In this document: positions 1 to 5,243 of the stretch, one piece after another | Position numbering within the stretch: position 1 is the first letter of the stretch | Layout of the letters: every line of letters begins with the position of its first letter | Source of the DNA: Bacteroidales bacterium UBA4333 | Lineage (GTDB): Bacteria; Bacteroidota; Bacteroidia; Bacteroidales; Paludibacteraceae | DNA: 6,251 nucleotides | NCBI GenBank assembly: GCA_002394335.1 | Contig: DGTP01000012.1 | Span: forward strand, 1-6,251 | Direction of reading: 5' to 3' | Notes under the pieces: generated by a model | What the model saw: the letters and a program-made list of their open reading frames with translations, nothing else | Databases searched by the model: none | Told to the model about the DNA's origin: nothing | Made by a program: the position numbers and the translations under genes

Positions 1-859
1 GAGCGGGATCTATCGGAAGCGAATCCGTACAAACGACTTCTTCCAGAACCGACTCCTCTATCCGCTGGCAAGCGCTACCGCTAAGAACTGCGTGAGAGAC
101 TACTGCACGTACAGACTTGGCACCACCTTCTTTCATTATTTCTGCGGCCTTGCAGAGTGTACCTGCGGTGTCCACCATGTCATCAAAGATGACCACGTCT
201 TTGCCATATATATCTCCCAGGATGCGCATTTCGGATACCTGATTGAACTCAGGGCGATGCTTGTAGCAAATCACCATCGGCACTTCGCGGTCGGTCATGA
301 TATGCAGTTTCTTCGCGAAATTAGAAGCTCGCTTCGAGCCACCCACATCCGGCGAAGCGACAATCAGTTTCTTCAGGTTCAGCGAAGCTACATACGGAGC
401 CAGCACATTCGAACCAAAAATATGATCCACGGGGATGTCGAAGAATCCTTGGATCTGGTCGGCATGCAGATCCACAGTGATGACACGGTCCGCTCCTGCC
501 GTCTGTAACATGTTTGCTACCAGTTTAGCGCCAATAGAGACACGGGGTTTGTCCTTGCGGTCCTGGCGTGCCCATCCGAAATAGGGGATGACAGCAATCA
601 CCTTGTACGCACTTGCGCGTTTGGCCGCATCAATCATCAGCAATAACTCCATGAGGTTATCGCTGGTGGGACAAGTTGATTGTACGAGATAAACAGACTT
701 TCCGCGAACAGACTCCTCAAAATAGGTGCAAAACTCACCATCTGAGAAACGATCGACATGCAAAGCGCCGAGTTGGCAACCCAGCTCTTGGCAAATACCT
801 TTAGCCAACGCCATGCCTTTGGAGCCGGCGAAGATTTTGAACTGATTAGACGATTCCAT
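1..859 (-). CDS. prs: Ribose-phosphate pyrophosphokinase (PRPP synthetase), 3'-truncated by window edge
   Basis: Cytoplasmic enzyme that transfers pyrophosphate from ATP to ribose-5-phosphate, giving PRPP for purine, pyrimidine, His, Trp and NAD synthesis. Reading the minus strand from the ATG at 859 gives 286 open codons to the edge; family members are about 310-320 residues, so roughly the last 25-30 are missing. Family motifs seen: FSDGE (about 38-42), WARQDRK (96-102, ATP site), the signature DLHADQIQGFFDIPVDH (130-146) with catalytic-type His132, SPDVGG (169-174), and the PRPP/ribose-5-phosphate loop FDDMVDTAGTL (225-235). The start codon overlaps the stop of the upstream DUF4290-like gene by one base (TAATG), so translation is probably coupled. 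The stretch before the start is very A-rich, as is common in Bacteroidota instead of a Shine-Dalgarno site. It is the last gene seen of a three-gene minus-strand operon. Identification is secure. Confidence 0.97.
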   Translation of the reverse strand, partial: MESSNQFKIFAGSKGMALAKGICQELGCQLGALHVDRFSDGEFCTYFEESVRGKSVYLVQSTCPTSDNLMELLLMIDAAKRASAYKVIAVIPYFGWARQDRKDKPRVSIGAKLVANMLQTAGADRVITVDLHADQIQGFFDIPVDHIFGSNVLAPYVASLNLKKLIVASPDVGGSKRASNFAKKLHIMTDREVPMVICYKHRPEFNQVSEMRILGDIYGKDVVIFDDMVDTAGTLCKAAEIMKEGGAKSVRAVVSHAVLSGSACQRIEESVLEEVVCTDSLPIDPA

Positions 860-1203
860 TATTTATTTTTTCTTTTTTTGGATCCGTTGTTGGATGCTCC
901 CGGCTGTGCAAAGAGTTGATTGAACGCCTCTGAGTCACACTTCAGCGCTCCTTTGGAGAGGAAGAGAATGTCTTCTTTCACACGTCCGATACCCGACTCC
1001 TGGTCTCTGTTCCACACCAGGTTCCGCTGCCGCATACATTGTGCGATATAAATCTCCAGCGCATCGCGCTCTTTTCCCTCCGGCAGGGTCGCTGTGTAAG
1101 CAATCATATCCTGCACGATGCGTCCGTAGTTGCGCATCATAATGGGAGATGTATTCCTGTTCAATTGAGAAATCATGTCATTTACAATTTGGTCATTTGC
1201 CAT
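859..1203 (-). CDS. Short DUF4290-like protein, function unknown
   Basis: 114-residue soluble protein with no signal peptide or membrane segment. The core around residues 25-70 (RNYGRIVQDMIAYTATLP, then KERDALEIYIAQCM) resembles the N-terminal part of DUF4290, a Bacteroidota-restricted family of unknown function whose members usually read YGRxIQxMV followed by an acidic/basic helix. That match is from memory and only moderate. The family is usually nearer 200 residues, so this copy is short or divergent. Its C-terminus is a basic tail (GSKKRKNK) encoded by A-rich DNA that also serves as the prs translation-initiation region. It starts 3 bp after the EEP-family gene stop and its TAA overlaps the prs ATG, so all three genes are probably co-transcribed and coupled. 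The close link to prs does not by itself show a role in PRPP metabolism. The gene is very likely real; the family call is tentative. Confidence 0.72.
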   Translation of the reverse strand: MANDQIVNDMISQLNRNTSPIMMRNYGRIVQDMIAYTATLPEGKERDALEIYIAQCMRQRNLVWNRDQESGIGRVKEDILFLSKGALKCDSEAFNQLFAQPGASNNGSKKRKNK

Positions 1204-1206
1204 TTG

Positions 1207-2277
1207 TTATTTCTTGCGGATGAGATAAATCATTGTTGGATAGTGGTCTCCGTAGCCATTCTGCCATACGCCGCCCTTGTGGGTACGTAAGGGAGTACCT
1301 TTGTCTTTGCCTTCCTGGACGGTCAAGAAAGGCTTGTTGAAGATCTGCGCCTTCCAGTAGGTCCATTTGCCGGATTCTATTTTCTCGTTCATCAGCGGTT
1401 CGCTGATGATAATCTGGTCAAAGAGGTTCCATGAACCGTTGTACGCCAGCGAACCGATACCGCGGTCGAGCATCTGCCACATGGTATTGAAATACCCCTG
1501 CTGCTCCACCTCCTCACGGTACTTGCGCGCTTTCAGCACTTCTTTGCAGCTGTGGTTATACGGATCATCATTCAAGTCACCCATAATGATAATTTTCGCT
1601 CTTGGTTCCTTGAGATAGATCGAGTCACAAATAGATTTGCAGAGCATAGCGGCAGTGTCACGTCCCGGACGACTTGACAACTCGCCTCCGTAACGGCTCG
1701 GCCAGTGGTTCACAATGACGTGGATCTTCTCCGGCTTTCCGTCTCCCATGAGGTAACCCGACACACAGAGTTGCAGACGGGTCTTGATCACGCCTCCGTC
1801 CGCATAGTGTGCTTTGAGTTCAAAGCCGTTTGTCTTGGTGGGCTTGAAGAGCACGGTGTCGTAAAGGAATCCCACATCCACACCACGGCGGTCAGGACCT
1901 TCTATCAAAATCGGCTTGAGGCGACGACCATATTTGCTGTTTGCCTCTGCGCAGAGGTCATACAAACAACCTATATTCTCCACCTCTGCTACACCGATAC
2001 ATGCAGCGCCGCGGGGATCATAATCGGTGCCCAACTGCGAAACAGCGTAGGCCATGTTCTTCACCTTGTTCTCATACTTGAGTCCGTTCCACTTCATACC
2101 ACCGTCCGGCAAATACTCGTAGTCATTCTTGCCCTCGTCATGGATGGTATCGAAGAGGTTCTCTAAGTTGTAAAACGCAACACAACGAACGAATTGTGCG
2201 TTCGTCTCCTCCTGTGCTTTCGCAAAGATGCTAACCGTCAACATCAATGCTGCAACATAAACAAATGTGTGTTTCAT
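1207..2277 (-). CDS. Secreted endonuclease/exonuclease/phosphatase (EEP) family protein
   Basis: 356-residue predicted metal-dependent phosphoesterase of the DNase I/EEP fold; the substrate cannot be read from sequence. Residues 1-22 (MKHTFVYVAALMLTVSIFAKAQ) form a typical signal peptide, so it is probably periplasmic or extracellular. Fold motifs in order: FYNLENLFDT (35-44, metal-binding Asn/Glu), GVAEVEN (95-101, metal Glu), GPDRRGVDVGFLYD (127-140), NHWPSR (190-195, active-site His), MGDLNDDP (232-239, Asp/Asn pair) and GDHYP (343-347, catalytic Asp-His). The full catalytic set is therefore present. I chose the Met at 2277 because it begins the signal peptide. The frame stays open to 2343, but that upstream Met lies ahead of the predicted promoter -7 box. 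This is the first gene of the minus-strand operon. It may degrade extracellular nucleic acid or dephosphorylate a small phosphoester, and I cannot choose between these. Confidence 0.92.
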   Translation of the reverse strand: MKHTFVYVAALMLTVSIFAKAQEETNAQFVRCVAFYNLENLFDTIHDEGKNDYEYLPDGGMKWNGLKYENKVKNMAYAVSQLGTDYDPRGAACIGVAEVENIGCLYDLCAEANSKYGRRLKPILIEGPDRRGVDVGFLYDTVLFKPTKTNGFELKAHYADGGVIKTRLQLCVSGYLMGDGKPEKIHVIVNHWPSRYGGELSSRPGRDTAAMLCKSICDSIYLKEPRAKIIIMGDLNDDPYNHSCKEVLKARKYREEVEQQGYFNTMWQMLDRGIGSLAYNGSWNLFDQIIISEPLMNEKIESGKWTYWKAQIFNKPFLTVQEGKDKGTPLRTHKGGVWQNGYGDHYPTMIYLIRKK

Positions 2278-2312
2278 TGTATGTATTTTTGCGATATTTA
2301 CAAAATCGGCTA

Positions 2313-2344
2313 CAAAATTAGTAAAATATTTTGATATGTGCAAA
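2313..2344 (-). promoter_or_regulatory. Predicted Bacteroidota-type promoter for the EEP-DUF4290-prs operon
   Basis: On the minus strand a -7 box TAATTTTG (plus-strand CAAAATTA, 2313-2320) fits TAnnTTTG, and a -33 box TTTG (plus-strand CAAA, 2341-2344) lies 20 bp upstream, inside the expected 19-21 bp range. Transcription would start near 2306, leaving a leader of about 30 nt before the ATG at 2277. It interleaves with the plus-strand promoter. This is a consensus match only. Confidence 0.7.
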
Positions 2345-2360
2345 TTTTTTTGTAACTTTG
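2330..2360 (+). promoter_or_regulatory. Predicted Bacteroidota-type promoter for the TtcA-like/menA gene cluster
   Basis: A -33 box TTTG (2330-2333) and a -7 box TAACTTTG (2353-2360) are separated by 19 bp, an exact match to the TTTG / TAnnTTTG pattern of the Bacteroidota primary sigma factor. The start site should fall near 2366, giving a leader of about 20 nt to the ATG at 2388. This supports that ATG over in-frame codons further upstream, which would precede the transcript. Confidence 0.8.
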
Positions 2361-2387
2361 CAGTCGCAAAACGTAAAAAAGCTTGTT

Positions 2388-3164
2388 ATGCCTCAAAAAA
2401 CGCCGGAACAAATAGCTCTTGAGAAACAACGGGACCGTCTCACCAAACGGTTTCATAAAGCCTGTGCAGACTACGGTCTGATTGCAGACGGAGACCATAT
2501 ACTAATCGGTCTGAGCGGAGGCAAAGACAGTCTGGCATTGGTCGAGTTGCTGGGTCGGCGAGCCAAGATCTACAAACCGCGTTTTCAGGTCACGGCTTTG
2601 CATGTGCGGGTTAAAGAGCGGGCATATATCTCGGACATGAGTTATCTGCAGCGGTTCTGCGACGAAGCAGGTGTGCCGCTGATTGTGAGGGATGTAAGCC
2701 TACCCCCGGCCCCTCCCTTAAGGGAAGGGAGAACGCCGCGAGAAATCGACAATCCGTGCTTTCTCTGTGCTTGGTATAGGAGAAAGGAGTTATTTAACGT
2801 CGCGCAAGAGTTGGGATACAACAAGATTGCATTTGGGCATCATAAGGACGATATCATCGAGACACTGCTGATGAATCAGATTTTTCAGGGCGCCTATGCC
2901 ACGATGCCGCCTATTCTGCAGTTAGAGAAGATGCCGCTACAGATCATCCGGCCGCTGGCGTTGATTGAAGAAGCAGACCTGATTCGCTACGCAGAGATGC
3001 GAGGGTACGAGAAACAGAAACAGTTGTGTCCGTTCGAGCATGTTTCTTCACGGGCAAAAGTGAAAAATCTGGTGGCGCAGATCAAGGCGCTTAATCCCGA
3101 AGCAATGGACTCGATGTACGCCGCCATGACGAATATCAAAAAAGAATATCTACCGAAAATATAA
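2388..3164 (+). CDS. ttcA: TtcA-like tRNA 2-thiocytidine biosynthesis protein (PP-loop ATPase)
   Basis: 258-residue cytoplasmic PP-loop enzyme. TtcA adenylates C32 of certain tRNAs and inserts sulfur, using an Fe-S cluster held by three cysteines. Seen here: the ATP-binding PP-loop SGGKDS (43-48), the cysteine pair PCFLC (Cys124, Cys127), GHHKDD (150-155), MPP (173-175), IRPLA (187-191) and a third cysteine, Cys214, in LCPF. This matches the C-x-x-C plus distal Cys layout of TtcA. The Bacteroidota branch has no demonstrated substrate that I know of, so the exact tRNA target is inferred. Just before PCFLC, residues about 105-117 (LPPAPPLREGRTP) are low-complexity and encoded by a GC-rich palindromic repeat, so this linker looks like an in-frame insertion. 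I start at 2388 because the promoter -7 box lies upstream at 2353-2360. First gene of a four-gene plus-strand cluster. Confidence 0.9.
   Translation: MPQKTPEQIALEKQRDRLTKRFHKACADYGLIADGDHILIGLSGGKDSLALVELLGRRAKIYKPRFQVTALHVRVKERAYISDMSYLQRFCDEAGVPLIVRDVSLPPAPPLREGRTPREIDNPCFLCAWYRRKELFNVAQELGYNKIAFGHHKDDIIETLLMNQIFQGAYATMPPILQLEKMPLQIIRPLALIEEADLIRYAEMRGYEKQKQLCPFEHVSSRAKVKNLVAQIKALNPEAMDSMYAAMTNIKKEYLPKI
2703..2731. repeat. Palindromic GC-rich repeat element embedded in the ttcA-like ORF
   Basis: Positions 2703-2731 run from a CCCCCGGCCCC block into CTCCCTT (2713-2719), a 5-nt spacer, then AAGGGAG (2725-2731), giving 7-bp complementary arms. A shifted register gives the perfect 12-bp palindrome TCCCTTAAGGGA (2714-2725). 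From memory, very similar CCCCGGCCCCTCCC...GGGAGGGGA elements are dispersed in many Bacteroidota genomes. Here it is translated as PPAPPLREG. One copy is visible, so the repeat status is inferred. Confidence 0.6.
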
Positions 3165-3174
3165 TCTACTATAT

Positions 3175-3546
3175 ATGAATGCTTTATATACTATATTATT
3201 ACTATTAGCATCGAACGTCTTCATGACGCTGGCGTGGTATGGCCATTTGAAGTTGCAGAACATGGGGATTGTCTCCAACGCAACACCTTTGATTGTGGTT
3301 ATTTTGCTCTCCTGGGGCATTGCTTTTTTTGAATATTGCCTGCAGGTTCCCGCCAACCGGATGGGTTTTGACGGCAACGGCGGCCCCTTCACATTGATGC
3401 AACTAAAGGTCATTCAGGAGGTAATCACGCTCGTGGTTTTTGTTATTTTCTCAGCGATTGCCTTTGGTATGCCGCTTCGATGGAACCATTTCGTAGCATG
3501 CCTGCTGCTTATTGCCGCCGTGTATTTCGTCTTTGGATTCAAATAA
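3175..3546 (+). CDS. DUF486 / DMT-superfamily small membrane protein
   Basis: 123-residue inner-membrane protein of the DUF486 family, grouped with drug/metabolite transporters; no substrate is established to my knowledge. Four hydrophobic segments are visible at about residues 4-22, 37-55, 79-97 and 104-122. The family hallmark FFEYCLQVPANRMG (51-64) follows segment 2, and the loop to segment 3 contains FTLMQLKVIQE (72-82), also typical. Length is normal for the family (about 110-120). The ATG at 3175 lies 10 bp after the TtcA-like gene stop with no recognisable Shine-Dalgarno, so it is probably translated from the same transcript. Its placement between a tRNA-modifying enzyme and a sirtuin gives no clear functional clue. 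Confidence 0.9.
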   Translation: MNALYTILLLLASNVFMTLAWYGHLKLQNMGIVSNATPLIVVILLSWGIAFFEYCLQVPANRMGFDGNGGPFTLMQLKVIQEVITLVVFVIFSAIAFGMPLRWNHFVACLLLIAAVYFVFGFK

Positions 3547-3572
3547 ATGTTTCACTTCTAAAATAAGAGGTT

Positions 3573-4274
3573 ATGAGTAAGAAAATCGTGGTCTTCACCG
3601 GCGCCGGAGTAAGCGCGGAGAGTGGTCTGGGTACGTTCCGCGACTCAGACGGGTTATGGGAACATTACCGCATCGAAGATGTGTGTACCCACGAGGCATG
3701 GTTGCGCAATCCGCAGTTGTGCGTGGATTTTTACAATGCCCGCAGAAAGGACACTCTGGCAGCCCAGCCGAATGCTGCGCATGTGGCGATTGCCAAGTTG
3801 CAGGAGGCGTTGCCCGACACCCGCATCATCACCCAGAATATCGATGATCTGCATGAGCGGGCAGGTGCCAAAAATGTGGTACATCTGCATGGTGAGATCA
3901 CCAAACTGCGATCCGAGAACAACGAGACGGCTACGGTGCCTCTGGAAGGATGGGAACAACACTACGGCGACCGTCATCCGGATGGTTCGTTATTACGGCC
4001 GTATATCGTTTTCTTCGGTGAAGGAGTGCCGTATTTCGATGAGGCATGCCGCATCGCGTCGGAGGCAGAAATCATGGTCGTTGTGGGAACAAGTCTGAAC
4101 GTCTATCCGGCAGCGAGTCTGATTCATTACGCACCGAAAAACTGCCCGATTTATTTCGTGGATCCGGGTCAGCCGGAGTTCGGTATGTGGGCGGACCGAA
4201 TCACCCATATCCGAAAGAAAGCTACCGAAGGTGTGCCGGAGTTAGTAGAGCAATTATTGAAGGAAAACAAGTAA
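3573..4274 (+). CDS. cobB: NAD-dependent protein deacylase, CobB/SIRT5-type sirtuin lacking zinc cysteines
   Basis: 233-residue cytoplasmic class III-type sirtuin that removes acyl groups from lysines using NAD, releasing nicotinamide and O-acyl-ADP-ribose. Rossmann and NAD motifs seen: GAGVSAESG (10-18), TFRD (21-24), TQNIDDLHERAG (87-98), catalytic His106 in LHGE, and VVGTSLNVYPAASL (170-183). Residues FYNARR (53-58) reproduce the Tyr-x-x-Arg pair (Tyr54, Arg57) that in SIRT5 and E. coli CobB favours succinyl/malonyl-lysine, so desuccinylase activity is inferred. The zinc module between His106 and Pro143 has no cysteine at all; the usual two CxxC pairs are replaced by a short polar segment. 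I recall the same pattern in other Bacteroidota homologues, so this is probably a subfamily trait rather than decay. The gene begins 26 bp after the DUF486 gene and ends 7 bp before menA. Confidence 0.93.
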   Translation: MSKKIVVFTGAGVSAESGLGTFRDSDGLWEHYRIEDVCTHEAWLRNPQLCVDFYNARRKDTLAAQPNAAHVAIAKLQEALPDTRIITQNIDDLHERAGAKNVVHLHGEITKLRSENNETATVPLEGWEQHYGDRHPDGSLLRPYIVFFGEGVPYFDEACRIASEAEIMVVVGTSLNVYPAASLIHYAPKNCPIYFVDPGQPEFGMWADRITHIRKKATEGVPELVEQLLKENK

Positions 4275-4281
4275 TATTTTC

Positions 4282-5148
4282 ATGAATCCGTATATTCAAT
4301 CATTGCGTCTGAGGACGCTGCCTTTGTCCGTTTCGGGAATCATTCTCGGAACGGGTATGGCATGGCGCGAGATGGGCTGTCAGCCATCAGCTGTCAGTAT
4401 TCAGATTTTTGTGTTAGCCATCTTGACGACGCTGAGCTTGCAGATCTTAAGCAACCTCAGTAATGAGCTGGGGGATGCACTAAAAGGGACGGACCAAGAG
4501 CAGCATGGACGCGAAGCGTACGGGCTGCAGGCAGGGAAGATCACAGAACGGCAAATGAAAGGCATGATTTGGCTGTTTTTTGGGCTCTGCGTAGTGTTCG
4601 GTATCTTATTGATATACAGCGCTTTCGGTACACTTGCCAGTATGCAAAGTCTAGGATTCCTCTTACTGGGTGCCTTTGCAATAGTGGGTGCAGTCAAATA
4701 TACCCTTGGAAAGCACAGTTACGGGTACATCGGTTTGGGTGATTTAGGAGTGTTTTTGTTCTTCGGGTTGTTAAGTACGGTCGGCGGCTATTATTTGCAG
4801 GTGCAAAATTTGACGGCGGAGATTTTTTGGTATGGAGCGGCAATCGGATTACCTTGCGTAGGAGTGTTGAATCTGAATAATATCCGCGATATGCAAAATG
4901 ACCGTGCACACGGCAAACGCACTTTTGCGAGCCTCTTGGGCGAGCGGGGCGGACGAGTGTATCAGACGCTTTTGCTGGTTGGCTGTCTGGCAATTTTTTG
5001 CGTATATGGACACTGGTGGGTTTTGTGTATTATTCCGGTATGGGGATGGCACCTCTGGTACGTCTGTAGTCATACTGAGAAATTAGACAAACAGATGCCT
5101 GTTTTGATGTTCAGCACACTTATTGTGGCGATTTTAGCACTTTTTTGA
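4282..5148 (+). CDS. menA: 1,4-dihydroxy-2-naphthoate polyprenyltransferase (MenA)
   Basis: 288-residue UbiA-superfamily integral membrane enzyme that attaches the polyprenyl chain to 1,4-dihydroxy-2-naphthoate, giving demethylmenaquinone for the anaerobic respiratory chain. Seen: the N-terminal LRLRTLPLSVSGIILG (8-23) typical of MenA; the first Asp-rich motif NLSNELGDALKGTD (58-71, with Asn58, Asp65 and Asp71); the MenA-type KYTLGKHSYGYIGLGDLGVFLF block (139-160); and the second motif NNIRDMQNDRAHGKRT (199-214, with Asp203 and Asp207). About eight to nine hydrophobic segments are visible and length is normal. The motifs favour MenA over UbiA or other prenyltransferases. Residues 32-41, between the first two membrane segments, are encoded by a heptamer tandem repeat. 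Last gene of the plus-strand cluster, 7 bp after the sirtuin gene; no other men genes are in the window. Confidence 0.94.
   Translation: MNPYIQSLRLRTLPLSVSGIILGTGMAWREMGCQPSAVSIQIFVLAILTTLSLQILSNLSNELGDALKGTDQEQHGREAYGLQAGKITERQMKGMIWLFFGLCVVFGILLIYSAFGTLASMQSLGFLLLGAFAIVGAVKYTLGKHSYGYIGLGDLGVFLFFGLLSTVGGYYLQVQNLTAEIFWYGAAIGLPCVGVLNLNNIRDMQNDRAHGKRTFASLLGERGGRVYQTLLLVGCLAIFCVYGHWWVLCIIPVWGWHLWYVCSHTEKLDKQMPVLMFSTLIVAILALF
4376..4403. repeat. Four-unit heptamer tandem repeat inside menA
   Basis: Four abutting 7-mers: GCTGTCA (4376-4382), GCCATCA (4383-4389), GCTGTCA (4390-4396) and GTATTCA (4397-4403). Units 1 and 3 are identical; unit 2 differs from them at two positions and unit 4 at three. 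It encodes loop residues GCQPSAVSIQ (32-41) of MenA. Short heptamer repeats of this general look occur dispersed in several bacterial phyla, but only this one copy is visible here. Confidence 0.6.
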
Positions 5149-5155
5149 TAAAAAA

Positions 5156-5172
5156 TACACATTTAATGTGTA
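5156..5172. repeat. Perfect inverted repeat downstream of menA
   Basis: TACACATTTAATGTGTA is a perfect 7-bp-arm inverted repeat (5156-5162 and 5166-5172) around a 3-nt centre, beginning 7 bp after the menA stop. No T-tract follows it, so by itself it is more like an operator or an mRNA 3'-end hairpin than an intrinsic terminator. It shares the CACAT/ATGTG half-site with the next inverted repeat. Confidence 0.6.
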
Positions 5173-5207
5173 AAAATTTCCACATCCCTTGCGTATGTGG
5201 AATTTTT
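5172..5207 (+). terminator. Candidate intrinsic terminator after menA, overlapping the rfbA promoter
   Basis: TTCCACAT (5178-5185) pairs with ATGTGGAA (5195-5202) across a 9-nt loop. The stem can extend through A/T pairs (AAAAA at 5172-5176 with TTTTT at 5203-5207) if one T bulges out. The right arm runs into a short T-tract, the layout of a bidirectional terminator ending the menA transcript. The stem is AT-rich and the T-run is only five bases, so it may be weak. The loop contains the CTTG used as the -33 box of the rfbA promoter, so the repeat could instead be an operator. Confidence 0.5.
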
Positions 5208-5219
5208 GTTGTATCTTTG
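5188..5219 (+). promoter_or_regulatory. Predicted Bacteroidota-type promoter for rfbA
   Basis: The -7 box TATCTTTG (5212-5219) fits TAnnTTTG exactly. CTTG (5188-5191) sits 20 bp upstream as a one-mismatch -33 box. Transcription should begin near 5225, about 20 nt before the rfbA ATG at 5244. The -33 box lies in the loop of an inverted repeat, so a protein bound to that repeat would block this promoter. Confidence 0.72.
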
Positions 5220-5243
5220 CGGCGCAAAATGTATAAGTAAATT

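Noticed and set aside
92..508. 138-codon plus-strand open frame
   Set aside because: Entirely antisense to prs, whose conserved motifs prove the minus-strand frame; the translation shows no family features.
1705..2166. 153-codon plus-strand open frame
   Set aside because: Antisense to the EEP-family gene, with no promoter or recognisable domain; a shadow of a well-supported gene.
2278..2343. N-terminal extension of the EEP-family gene to an upstream Met at 2343
   Set aside because: It would place 22 residues before a good signal peptide, and the upstream start lies above the predicted -7 box, so it would not be transcribed from that promoter.
2331..2387. N-terminal extension of the TtcA-like gene to a TTG at 2331
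   Set aside because: The segment overlaps the predicted -33/-7 boxes (2330-2360) and adds no conserved sequence; the ATG at 2388 follows the expected leader.
3156..3202. AT-rich TATATA pairs around the TtcA-like/DUF486 junction as a promoter or hairpin
   Set aside because: No TAnnTTTG box with a correctly spaced TTTG was found, and the short TATATA matches are expected by chance in AT-rich sequence.
3622..4098. 158-codon plus-strand frame overlapping the sirtuin gene in another register
   Set aside because: Composition is rich in Met, Arg, Cys and Trp as expected from out-of-frame reading, and the sirtuin frame carries all catalytic motifs.
4401..4697. 98-codon minus-strand open frame
   Set aside because: Antisense to menA between its conserved Asp-rich motifs, with no supporting signal.
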